From Flavobacterium psychrophilum (lineage in GTDB: Bacteria > Bacteroidota > Bacteroidia > Flavobacteriales > Flavobacteriaceae): DNA of 39,236 nucleotides. A program made the position numbers and the translations under genes. Position 1 is the first letter of the stretch, and each line of letters opens with the position of its first letter. Where the stretch lies: assembly GCA_945861915.1 (NCBI GenBank), contig CAMAWK010000005.1, positions 1 to 39,236 on the forward strand, read 5' to 3'. Shown here piece after piece: positions 15,983 to 24,567 of this stretch. Under the pieces are notes generated by a model that searched no databases, was not told the origin of the DNA, and saw only the letters and a program-made list of their open reading frames with translations.

Positions 15983-16933
15983 TTATTCAGATATTTTTAT
16001 GTACTTTTTTAAATCAGTTGCTAATTTATTAGTAAACAGATTAGATCCTTTTAAATTTAAATGTTCGGCATTATAAAAATATTCTTTATTAAAGCACATT
16101 GGGTCCGAACTATAATCTATAAAAGGAATATGATATTTTAATGCTAAATTCTTGTATAATGTCATGATTTCTTTTCTATTCGAAACAAAATTCTGTCCAT
16201 CTATGTGCTCGGGTGTATATACAAAAATCATAGGTATTCCCATGTTTTTAACTTCTCCCAAATATTTTTCAAAAAGAATTACATGAGACTTGTCCAATTT
16301 TTGAAACAATGTTCCATTTGAATCTTTAGCATTTTCAAAATCATCTGTCCAAGTTCTATCATAATTATAAAATCCTTTATACCTATTGCCTTTATTACTC
16401 GAAGGTCTCAAGATAATCTTTACTGCGCTTACAATTTCTTTACTTCTTCCATAATACCGAACTAATGGCAAGTTAAAGTCCCATAGATTTGGTCCATTAT
16501 AAGACTTAATAGTATTTACAACTATTTCATTATCAAAGTAAGGACAAAATTGATCAAATTGATATAAATCTCTCGTTTTACCTAACATATGAAAATCAAG
16601 CGTCTGGATAATATATGCTGGCTTTGGATTATTTTCTAAAAGTAATTTATGCCTACAGTATTCCATATCAAACGTAAAACCATCGATACCTAAATTATAC
16701 GTTGAGATTCGTAAACTATCTTCAAGAATTTTTGAATTAATATGAGCTCTAGCTCGCGATGTTCCATATACTACAATTTGGGAATTTACATTTCCAGAAA
16801 CTAAATCATTCCAAACAACATAATATTTATGATTAGATTTTTTTAAAGTTTTAGAAATCAAAAAATCTCCCAAACTACAAATTATAAGTAAAGGCAAGGC
16901 AAAAAATATAATATTTAATCCAAATTTTTTCAT
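15983..16933 (-). CDS. SGNH-like protein, membrane-anchored, paired with MBOAT copy A
   Basis: A 316-residue protein with an N-terminal membrane helix (about 7-27) and a periplasmic domain. Block I is VYGTSRARAH (Gly57-Thr58-Ser59) and the C-terminal block is YNAEHLNLKGSNLF, with His291 kept but Asn288 at the catalytic Asp position. It resembles the protein at 13524-14495 along its whole length, so the pair arose by duplication. It lies 36 bases before MBOAT copy A and 25 bases after the epimerase. The likely role is acceptor binding or acetyl transfer to polysaccharide in the periplasm, inferred from AlgJ/AlgX-type partners of MBOAT proteins. Confidence 0.78.
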   Translation of the reverse strand: MKKFGLNIIFFALPLLIICSLGDFLISKTLKKSNHKYYVVWNDLVSGNVNSQIVVYGTSRARAHINSKILEDSLRISTYNLGIDGFTFDMEYCRHKLLLENNPKPAYIIQTLDFHMLGKTRDLYQFDQFCPYFDNEIVVNTIKSYNGPNLWDFNLPLVRYYGRSKEIVSAVKIILRPSSNKGNRYKGFYNYDRTWTDDFENAKDSNGTLFQKLDKSHVILFEKYLGEVKNMGIPMIFVYTPEHIDGQNFVSNRKEIMTLYKNLALKYHIPFIDYSSDPMCFNKEYFYNAEHLNLKGSNLFTNKLATDLKKYIKISE

Positions 16934-16958
16934 TCTATTTAGAAGATAAAATAATCAA

Positions 16959-17966
16959 TTACTTGTTTTCATTAGAATAATAATTCAAAAACCAACTAAC
17001 AAATTTTGGAATCCCTAACTCAAGTGGTGTGGTGGCTTTATAACCTAATTTCTCAATTTCCGAAACATCAGCATACGTAGTGACCACATCTCCGTTTTGA
17101 GCTGGCATCATTTGGTATTGAAAAGAAGTATTGAAACTCGATTCCAACTGTTTAACAAAACCCATTAAATTTACTGGATTTCCATTGCCAATATTTAGCA
17201 TTCTGAAATTTGATTCTACTGGTGGATTTTGAGCAACAATTTGAATTCCTTGTACGATATCATCAATAAAAGTAAAATCACGACTTTGATTGCCTTCGTT
17301 AAAAATCTTGATGGGTTTGCCTTCCGTTCCTGCTTTTGCAAATAAAGTAGGTGCCATATCTGGGCGACCCCAAGGACCATAAACCGTAAAAAATCGTAAT
17401 CCTGTAATTTTCATTTTATACAATTCAGAATACGAATGCGCCATCACCTCATTACTTTTTTTGGTTGCTGCATAAAAACTCACTGGAGCATCGGTATTTT
17501 GAGTTTCCGAAAACGGAACATCATCAGTATTACCATAAACAGAAGAACTCGAAGCAAAGACCAAATGTTGCAACGGAAAATTTCTACTGGCTTCTAAAAT
17601 ATTGTAAAAGCCTATAATATTACTATCAATATAATCTCTAGGATTTGTTATTGAATAGCGAACACCTGCTTGAGCTGCCAAATGAATAACAACATCAATT
17701 TTTTCTATTGCAAACAAGGAATTTAAATTTCCAGCGTCTTGAATATCTAATAACACAAATTGAATATTAGTAGTGCCATTGACAATTTTATTATAAACCA
17801 ATTCCTCCTTATTGATTCCCAAAACGGATAATCGAGCATATTTTAAATCTGTCTCATAATAAGCATTAATATTGTCAAGCCCAATGACTTGATGCCCTAA
17901 ACTTGCTATTTTGCGAACCGTGTGCATCCCTATAAATCCAGCGGCTCCTGTGACTAATATTTTCAT
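16959..17966 (-). CDS. UDP-glucuronate 4-epimerase-like NAD-dependent epimerase
   Basis: A 335-residue extended-SDR enzyme. The NAD-binding GAAGFIG is at residues 7-13, the catalytic Tyr165-x3-Lys169 lies in SFYAATKKSNE, and the AQAGVRYSITNPRDYIDSN segment (about 98-116), together with LDNINAYYETDLK, is a hallmark of UDP-glucuronate 4-epimerases of the CapI/GAE group. It would interconvert UDP-GlcA and UDP-GalA in the cytoplasm and so supply galacturonic acid. No UDP-glucose dehydrogenase is in the window. It is embedded among the MBOAT/SGNH genes, and the uronate may also be the target of the asparagine-synthetase-like protein. Confidence 0.92.
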   Translation of the reverse strand: MKILVTGAAGFIGMHTVRKIASLGHQVIGLDNINAYYETDLKYARLSVLGINKEELVYNKIVNGTTNIQFVLLDIQDAGNLNSLFAIEKIDVVIHLAAQAGVRYSITNPRDYIDSNIIGFYNILEASRNFPLQHLVFASSSSVYGNTDDVPFSETQNTDAPVSFYAATKKSNEVMAHSYSELYKMKITGLRFFTVYGPWGRPDMAPTLFAKAGTEGKPIKIFNEGNQSRDFTFIDDIVQGIQIVAQNPPVESNFRMLNIGNGNPVNLMGFVKQLESSFNTSFQYQMMPAQNGDVVTTYADVSEIEKLGYKATTPLELGIPKFVSWFLNYYSNENK

Positions 17967-17983
17967 TTTACTATAATTGTAAA

Positions 17984-19108
17984 TTAATTGATGGTAGGAA
18001 TTTCTTTTTTAGAAATTATTTTTTGCAATTCAGTAGCTAAAACTTTCGATGCCCAAGGCGACCAATGAGTGTCGTCATAAAAATAAATATCATTTTTGCC
18101 TTTCAACTTTTCTTGAAGCAGTTTTTTGGAATTGATGTAAGAATATGATTTAGTCATTTTTTCGAAATGTTCAAAAAATAAAGGTCTTGGATATTTTTGT
18201 TTTTCAGCTAGTTCATCATAATAAAAATCAAACTTATCAGGACTAGGTAAAACGATGAGTGCAATTCTTTTTTGTTCACATTTTTCAGAAAGTGAATTTA
18301 ATACCTGATTCAATTTTGAAACTGATTTTTGATTGTTATTTTCTTTTACACCGTTTAAATCTGAACTTAAGAACAACAATTCATTGTGAGAAACTGAAAA
18401 CAATTCTCTTTTGGTTTTAACTTTATATGTTTCAGAATCATACGCATTATCATCAAAACAATAATTTATGTTTTGTAAGGGAAATTTAATCAGTCTATTG
18501 GCTGAAAAATCATCCAGTTTTATTGTTTTTATACTATTTCTGAAATACGATTTTAGTTCTAATTGTTTCGATTTATTTTTAATAGTTGCTTCTTTTAATT
18601 TGGTATTGTATTCTTTGACAACTTGATTTATTGAATTTAAACTTATCAAAGTATCCATTTTACACTTTTGACCACGAGCGACAATATCTCTCTCTACCGA
18701 TTGAAGAATAATGTAATCCACTTTAATTTTTTTTAAAAAATCTCCATTTAAAATTCCGTGAGCGGTTTGAATGGGATTGCCACTCAAAAATCGATCTAAA
18801 TGCAAAACCGAAATGTTATTTTGAGCTAAATAATTTTTATAGCCAAATCCAAATTGTTCTGAAAAAGAATCGCCGATTGTAAGTGCCGTAAAATTTTGTG
18901 GTCTGTTCGTATTGATTTCTGAAACCTTTGAAAATAAAATAGGCTGATTTAATTCTTTTTCAAAAATGTCTCTGTAATTCATTTTTTCAATTAAATATCC
19001 TACTCGAATCAAATCGCCTTTGTCCGTTGCATAAAAAAAAGTCGTAAACAAAAACAAAAATGCAATTGGAATACTAAACAAGACAAACTTGACAACGAAA
19101 TTCTTCAT
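17984..19108 (-). CDS. AlgJ/AlgX-like SGNH protein paired with MBOAT copy B
   Basis: A 374-residue protein with an N-terminal membrane helix (about 7-27) and a periplasmic SGNH domain. The nucleophile block is TIGDSFSEQF (Gly79-Asp80-Ser81) and the C-terminal block is YDDTHWSPWAS, with Asp345 and His348 as the D-x-x-H pair. The DxTHW pattern is the one found in AlgJ and AlgX, which transfer acetyl groups supplied by the MBOAT AlgI to alginate. The start is 2 bases after the stop of MBOAT copy B, the usual AlgI-AlgJ arrangement. It is not closely similar to the other three SGNH proteins here. An acetyltransferase role is inferred. Confidence 0.86.
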   Translation of the reverse strand: MKNFVVKFVLFSIPIAFLFLFTTFFYATDKGDLIRVGYLIEKMNYRDIFEKELNQPILFSKVSEINTNRPQNFTALTIGDSFSEQFGFGYKNYLAQNNISVLHLDRFLSGNPIQTAHGILNGDFLKKIKVDYIILQSVERDIVARGQKCKMDTLISLNSINQVVKEYNTKLKEATIKNKSKQLELKSYFRNSIKTIKLDDFSANRLIKFPLQNINYCFDDNAYDSETYKVKTKRELFSVSHNELLFLSSDLNGVKENNNQKSVSKLNQVLNSLSEKCEQKRIALIVLPSPDKFDFYYDELAEKQKYPRPLFFEHFEKMTKSYSYINSKKLLQEKLKGKNDIYFYDDTHWSPWASKVLATELQKIISKKEIPTIN

Positions 19109-19110
19109 CC

Positions 19111-20565
19111 CTAAAACTGAAAATAAATAAACTGTTGTTCTTTACCCGAAAACCAAAGTATTCCGATAATCAATAAATAGTAAAATGAATATCGAATTGC
19201 TTTTGGCCATTTGTGGGTTAAAACGGCAATGGCATATTGTTGCTGACGCCCCAACCATTCAATGAGAATAAAAAGAAAAAGAATCAAAAATAATGATTTA
19301 GTCAAAAGCGTATGTTTCATCATCAAGGATGGCTTTGAAAAAAATGAACTCGATGCAATTTCAGAAATATACTCCAGAGCATGTGTCAAATTTTCTGCTC
19401 TAAAAAATATCCAAGCAAAAACAGTTAAACTAAATGTGATTCCAATTTGAAAAATTTCTTTCAGATTTGGTAAATATTTATCTTGTGCCACCATGTCTAA
19501 ATTTGTCCTATTGGTATTAAAAATAATCGAAGGCATAATGTACAGTGCGTTCAAAAATCCCCAAATGATGAAAGTCCAATTGGCACCATGCCAAAAACCA
19601 CTGACTAAGAAAATAATAAATGTATTGCGAACTTTCATCCACATCCCGCCTTTGCTACCACCTAACGGAATATACAAATAATCCCGAAACCAAGTGGAAA
19701 GCGAAATGTGCCAACGGCGCCAAAACTCAGCAATATCTCTGGAGAAATAAGGAAAGGCAAAATTGCGAAGTAAATCTATTCCGAAAAGCCGAGCTGTTCC
19801 TAATGCTATATCGGAGTAACCCGAAAAATCACCATAAATTTGAAAAGCAAAAAATACAGCTCCTAAAGCGAGTGTACTTCCTGAATACTCTCCATGATTA
19901 TTAAATGTCATATTAGCAATTTCTGCACATTGGTCGGCAATGACCACTTTCTTAAATAAACCCCACAAAATTTGTTTTAATCCATCGACAGCAACAGCAT
20001 AATTGAAAACTCGTTTTTTCTGAATTTGTGGCAATAAATGTGTGGCTCTTTCAATTGGACCCGCAACCAATAAAGGAAAAAAACTTACGAAAACCGAATA
20101 ATCAATAAAGTTTTTTTCGGCTTTGATTCTATCTTTATAAATATCAATTACATAAGACAATCCATGAAAAGTATAAAATGAGATTCCAACGGGTAAAATT
20201 ACTTTTAACGTCCAAGGGTTGACTTGCATTCCAAAATTGGCAATAGCAGCAGCAAAAGATTCTGCAAAAAAGTTGTAATACTTAAAAACACCCAAAAAAC
20301 CTAGATTGACCGAAATACTCAACCAAAACCAAAACTTTTTACTAGCCTGATTTTTGGCATCACACATTTTAATTCCGGTGTAATAATCCAAAAGTGTAGA
20401 AAAAATCAATAAAAACAAAAATCGCCAATCCCAACAAGCATAAAAGAAATAGCTGGAAACTAATAAAAGAATATTTTGGAGTTTTAAATTTTTATTTGTT
20501 ACAAACCAATAAAGTACAAAAACTATTGGTAAGAAAATGGCAAAATGTAAAGAGTTGAAAAACAT
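19111..20565 (-). CDS. MBOAT-family O-acyltransferase, AlgI-like (copy B)
   Basis: A 484-residue polytopic MBOAT protein with the same conserved blocks as copy A: PVGISFYTFHG, AGPIERATHL, EFWRRWHISLSTW and SGFWHGANWTF with the catalytic histidine. Differences from copy A in the core cluster at about residues 211-227, and the C-terminal 130 residues differ widely. At DNA level many third positions have changed, so the duplication is not fresh. It should deliver acetyl groups to the periplasm for transfer by the adjacent AlgJ-like protein. The 66-base gap before it is the largest between 25.5 kb and 6.3 kb. Confidence 0.95.
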   Translation of the reverse strand: MFFNSLHFAIFLPIVFVLYWFVTNKNLKLQNILLLVSSYFFYACWDWRFLFLLIFSTLLDYYTGIKMCDAKNQASKKFWFWLSISVNLGFLGVFKYYNFFAESFAAAIANFGMQVNPWTLKVILPVGISFYTFHGLSYVIDIYKDRIKAEKNFIDYSVFVSFFPLLVAGPIERATHLLPQIQKKRVFNYAVAVDGLKQILWGLFKKVVIADQCAEIANMTFNNHGEYSGSTLALGAVFFAFQIYGDFSGYSDIALGTARLFGIDLLRNFAFPYFSRDIAEFWRRWHISLSTWFRDYLYIPLGGSKGGMWMKVRNTFIIFLVSGFWHGANWTFIIWGFLNALYIMPSIIFNTNRTNLDMVAQDKYLPNLKEIFQIGITFSLTVFAWIFFRAENLTHALEYISEIASSSFFSKPSLMMKHTLLTKSLFLILFLFILIEWLGRQQQYAIAVLTHKWPKAIRYSFYYLLIIGILWFSGKEQQFIYFQF

Positions 20566-20631
20566 ATTTTTTATAATAACTTTCTAGATTAGATTACCAG
20601 AAAAATGGATAATAAATTTATTTCGATTTGA

Positions 20632-21762
20632 TTATTTATTGTCTTTTATAATTTGAAAAAAATCGATGTACGATTTAGTTATGGTCTTAAGATTAAAATT
20701 TTCTAGAACTATTTTTTTAGATTTTTGCCCCATTTCGATTCTTTTACTAGGATTGTCTAAAAGATAATTAATTTTAGAAACAAAACCTTCAATAGACTTA
20801 TCAGGAACTATGCAACCAGTTTCATTATCAATCAAACATTCGCGAATGCCGCCAACATCAGTTGCTACGGTAGGCACACCAAAATAACCTGCTTCTAAAA
20901 CAACGCCTGGCAAACCCTCTGTGTCACTAGGTAAAAGTAACAAATCGGAAGATACTAAATAAGAAGCTACCTCTTTTTGATATCCCATATGAAAAATATA
21001 AGAATCGTTTTGCTTCATCAAATCTACATATTTAGGCAAATCTGTACCGTTCCCAACTACTAATGCTTTTATATTTGGACGTGTTTTTTTGAGTTCTTGA
21101 ACGATTTCAAAAAATTTATCAGGTCTTTTTTGAGCCGTAATATTACCTAAAAAAAGTACTACTTCATCTTGAGCCGTTAGATGTAATGATTTTCTAGCTT
21201 CCTCTTTAGTGAGTGAATTTTGAAATTTATCCATATTAAAAGCTCTATGAATAACTCTCGTTGGTTTTTTAAAATCATAATGTCTCACCATAGAATCTCT
21301 TGAAGCCAAACTCACGCCAACCGAAGCATCAAAAGTGGGAATAACCCAATATTTGTAATACAGTTTAGTAATAAAACCTGTATTCCAATATTCCGCATTA
21401 TCAATAACTCTAGTAATCCATTTTATTTTGGTACCCAAAAATAACTTTGCAATTGCCGCATATTTTAATGTTCTAGATCCATTAAACAAAATCACATCTG
21501 GATTAAACTCTCTTACTTCTTGCATAAATTGTCTTAACAATTCAGGATGAAAAGAAGGAATTTTTTCAAATAAATGACTCGGATTTCCACCAAGAACCAC
21601 ATCATTTTCCAACAAATTGACCATCACAGCATTTGGTTCTGGTTTGTAGAGATATACTTTTTTTACTTGATGTCCCATGACATCTAACTCCTCTGAGAGT
21701 TCTGACACAAACACTTGAGCTCCTCGGCGAATTGGGTACGTATCTAGAAAAAGAATTCTCAT
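20632..21762 (-). CDS. GT4-family glycosyltransferase
   Basis: A 376-residue GT-B retaining glycosyltransferase. The N-terminus RILFLDTYPIRRGAQVF contains a glycine-poor variant of the acceptor loop, the donor domain has LFLGNITAQKRPDKFF, and the E-x7-E motif is intact in EGLPGVVLEAGYFG, followed by TDVGGIRECL. It acts in the cytoplasm on a lipid-linked glycan; donor sugar and linkage cannot be read from sequence. Its ATG overlaps the stop of the neighbouring GT4 by one base (TAATG), so the two GT4 enzymes are coupled and may add successive sugars. Confidence 0.92.
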   Translation of the reverse strand: MRILFLDTYPIRRGAQVFVSELSEELDVMGHQVKKVYLYKPEPNAVMVNLLENDVVLGGNPSHLFEKIPSFHPELLRQFMQEVREFNPDVILFNGSRTLKYAAIAKLFLGTKIKWITRVIDNAEYWNTGFITKLYYKYWVIPTFDASVGVSLASRDSMVRHYDFKKPTRVIHRAFNMDKFQNSLTKEEARKSLHLTAQDEVVLFLGNITAQKRPDKFFEIVQELKKTRPNIKALVVGNGTDLPKYVDLMKQNDSYIFHMGYQKEVASYLVSSDLLLLPSDTEGLPGVVLEAGYFGVPTVATDVGGIRECLIDNETGCIVPDKSIEGFVSKINYLLDNPSKRIEMGQKSKKIVLENFNLKTITKSYIDFFQIIKDNK

Positions 21763-22898
21763 TATATTGATATGTTTTTTTTGTGATAAACTTCCATTAA
21801 TACCTCTTCATATTGCCTAGCAATCGTTTTGATATCAAAGCGCTCTATAGAAATAACTCTTGCCTTTGCTCCAATTATCTGCATGATTGTAGGGTTTTCA
21901 ATGGCGAAAATCATTTTTTGCTCTAGCATTTGGGTATTTTTAACTTCAAAAGTAAGAGCCGTTTCTTTGTCCTTTACGGCTTCTAAATTCATCGGAATGT
22001 CTGAAGCTATGATTGGAATTCCAGACAACATAGCCTCTACTAATGCGCCAGAAAAACCTTCGTACCAAGACGGAAAAACAAAACAATCATATTGATACAG
22101 TTCTTGTGTTACATTATTATGAACACCTGGTAAAGAAACGCTTGTAGATAAATGTAAGTTCTCGATCTGTTTCTCTAAACTACTTCTAAAATGACCTTCA
22201 CCATAAATCGTGAGGGTTGAACTTGGAAACTTTTTCTGAACTTCACTAAAAGCATCGATTAATTCACGGTATCCTTTTAGCGGAATAAGTCGACCGTAAC
22301 TAACAAAATTGTATGAAGTATAAGGAGTTGTTTTTGAAATCCATGCTTTTCCTGGAACTATCCGACCTCTATAAATCACTTTTGTTCGTTCAGGCGAAAT
22401 TCCTAAACTTTTTTTATGCGAAGCAGCAATCGCAGCTGAATTTGCTATAAACAATTCTGGAATACGAGCTGTATATCGATCTAAATTCCAAAAAAAACGA
22501 AATTTTAATTTTGCCGAAAAACCTTTAGTTTCAATCGCATCTTTATGGTAACTATCACTTACTAAGGTTCCTAAAATGGGAATTCCCATAGACTTGCAAA
22601 CCATTCTTGACAATAAATTACTTCTAAGCAAAGAAGAAACTACTAAATCTGGTTTTTCACTTTTAAACAATTTTTGAATTTTTGAATACCCATTCAAAAA
22701 ATCATATTTACCTTTTAAATCCAAAAATACTGTGGAAATAGCCGCTTGTTGGTATTTTTGTAAAAGTTCGTGTTGCGGATAGAGATAAACTACTTTGTAT
22801 TCTATCTTTTCAGAAAAATAGGGTAAAATATTCAGTAAACTATTCTCGGTTCCTGCGTTTGCAAGAGAATCTTGAATGAAAATTACTTTAATTTTCAT
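21762..22898 (-). CDS. GT4-family glycosyltransferase
   Basis: A 378-residue GT-B glycosyltransferase with KVIFIQDSLANAGTENSLL at the N-terminus, an YGRLIPLKGYRELIDAF segment opening the donor domain, and an intact E-x7-E motif in EGFSGALVEAMLSG followed by IIASDIPMNLE. It is a standard retaining GT4 enzyme of unknown donor. It overlaps the end of the asparagine-synthetase-like gene by 11 bases and the next GT4 by one base, suggesting tight coupling of the three. Confidence 0.92.
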   Translation of the reverse strand: MKIKVIFIQDSLANAGTENSLLNILPYFSEKIEYKVVYLYPQHELLQKYQQAAISTVFLDLKGKYDFLNGYSKIQKLFKSEKPDLVVSSLLRSNLLSRMVCKSMGIPILGTLVSDSYHKDAIETKGFSAKLKFRFFWNLDRYTARIPELFIANSAAIAASHKKSLGISPERTKVIYRGRIVPGKAWISKTTPYTSYNFVSYGRLIPLKGYRELIDAFSEVQKKFPSSTLTIYGEGHFRSSLEKQIENLHLSTSVSLPGVHNNVTQELYQYDCFVFPSWYEGFSGALVEAMLSGIPIIASDIPMNLEAVKDKETALTFEVKNTQMLEQKMIFAIENPTIMQIIGAKARVISIERFDIKTIARQYEEVLMEVYHKKNISI

Positions 22899-24534
22899 GT
22901 ATGCTTTTTTTAATTTTCAAATAAGACTCTGTCAATACTAAAATTCTAAAAGTCAGCCTAACATCTGATAATTGGTGTTTTTTAAGTTTTAGAAACTTAC
23001 GTTTAAAACTTTTAGGAATAAAACTTTTCAAAATACTCAACTTACTTTTTGGTTTGCTCGGTGAAGTCATTCGAACTAGTAGTTTTTGAATAGCTCCATG
23101 CTCAATTCCAATTGCGGCGAAAGTAGCTTCATCTACTTTTTCCAACTTGGCAATCATCTCTTTTTTGTTACTCATTAAAAAGTCATCTACTCTTTCAATA
23201 GAGACTTTAGAAGCGTATTTTGTGTATAAAAACCCTTTATTAAATTTTTTGAAATACTTTTCTCGATAATCAACATCTGGATTCAAATGTTTGGAATATT
23301 CTACTATAGAATTATTGAGTAACGGATTATATACTTCCACAAAAAAACATTTAATTTCGTTTAAAGTACCCAGAATTGACGGAACTCTAAACTCATTTCG
23401 CAAACGTTTTGCATACGCATTTAGCGATTCATTAGCCTGCTCTTGAATGGCTTCGAAATTATAATTTTTGTTTAATAGATATGAATCTATCGATTTTTCA
23501 AAATCATTTGGGCTTAAAATTCCGTTTCTATGTCTTACTAAATTAAAATTATCCCCGTTGTACAAAGAAAAACTTTCGTCCCCTCTGAAAATTGAAAAAA
23601 CTTTCATCTTTTCGATTTCTTTCCAAGCTTCAAAACCGTCTAAATAGCCCGAAATCATATCAATTCTTCCTTCGCTATATTTCAAAAATAACTCAAAAAC
23701 AGTATTGAAATCACTGTTTTTTAAATGTAATATTTTGTGTTGCAACCCCAATTGTTTAGCAATTATTTTGGCAATTCCCAAATCGGTTTTAGTATCATTT
23801 TCTAAAGATTTTGTCCATGTAATGGCATTCAAATCTTTTTTGTCATCGATAAGATTAAGTAACAATCGACTATCAATTCCGCCTGAAAGTAAAACAGCAC
23901 TTTTATATTTTGGAAATGTTGCTTGAAATGACTTTTTGATCACATCAAAAAACGGTTGATAATCATCTCTTTTTTCTACTAATTCTATTTTATATTTTGA
24001 TAAATTAACTGCAAAAGAACTTAAATTTAAGGTAAGTAAACTTTGAGGAGGTACCATTTTTATATTCTCATCAACCGACCGAAATGGTTTTTGTATTCCT
24101 GAAGTCAAAAACCAAAGTGTATTTTCTGTATCAAAAACAAAATTTTGTTTAAATAGGACAATTGGTATTTGTAAAGAGGAAAAAACGAAATAATCTTCCG
24201 ATCCATAATAATAGACACTCCTTGATAATGTAGCGTCTGAAATTAATTCTAAATTCGTTGAATTTGTTCTATAAAGAAAGAAATTTCCATCTGGAATTAT
24301 TTCGCTGTTTTTCCAATTTTTGGAATCGGCAAAACCCAAAATACCATGATCTGATTGCACATCAATTCCTTCTTTATAGCCAACAATAAAGCAGTATGAT
24401 TTTGAGTCCGAAATTATTTTAACCTCATGTTGCTCAAATTCGTTTTGCAACCAATTCTCCACCTGCTTTAACCGAATTTTGTAATTTTCTTTGTCCTCTG
24501 GTGACTTAAAAATAACTGAAAATAATTTAGCCAT
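22888..24534 (-). CDS. Asparagine-synthetase-like amidotransferase with degenerate glutaminase domain
   Basis: A 548-residue protein with asparagine-synthetase architecture. The C-terminal half holds the ATP-pyrophosphatase PP-loop SGGIDS at residues 217-222. The N-terminal half resembles a class II glutamine amidotransferase domain (PDGNFFLYR and LISDATLSRSVYYY correspond to conserved strands), but the protein starts MAKLFSV with no Cys2, so the glutaminase nucleophile is absent. Related proteins in polysaccharide loci such as Pseudomonas WbpS and Francisella WbtH are linked to uronic acid amidation. Here it may form an amide using free ammonia or another amine, or act like beta-lactam synthetase. 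The substrate is unknown; the UDP-GlcA epimerase in the cluster makes a uronate plausible. Confidence 0.83.
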   Translation of the reverse strand: MAKLFSVIFKSPEDKENYKIRLKQVENWLQNEFEQHEVKIISDSKSYCFIVGYKEGIDVQSDHGILGFADSKNWKNSEIIPDGNFFLYRTNSTNLELISDATLSRSVYYYGSEDYFVFSSLQIPIVLFKQNFVFDTENTLWFLTSGIQKPFRSVDENIKMVPPQSLLTLNLSSFAVNLSKYKIELVEKRDDYQPFFDVIKKSFQATFPKYKSAVLLSGGIDSRLLLNLIDDKKDLNAITWTKSLENDTKTDLGIAKIIAKQLGLQHKILHLKNSDFNTVFELFLKYSEGRIDMISGYLDGFEAWKEIEKMKVFSIFRGDESFSLYNGDNFNLVRHRNGILSPNDFEKSIDSYLLNKNYNFEAIQEQANESLNAYAKRLRNEFRVPSILGTLNEIKCFFVEVYNPLLNNSIVEYSKHLNPDVDYREKYFKKFNKGFLYTKYASKVSIERVDDFLMSNKKEMIAKLEKVDEATFAAIGIEHGAIQKLLVRMTSPSKPKSKLSILKSFIPKSFKRKFLKLKKHQLSDVRLTFRILVLTESYLKIKKSIHEN

Positions 24535-24567
24535 AAATCAAAGTGTTAAAAAAGTCGTGAATAATTA

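Noticed and set aside
19111..20565. Possible assembly artefact behind the two MBOAT copies
   Set aside because: The copies differ at many synonymous sites and have different C-termini and different flanking genes, so they are true paralogs.
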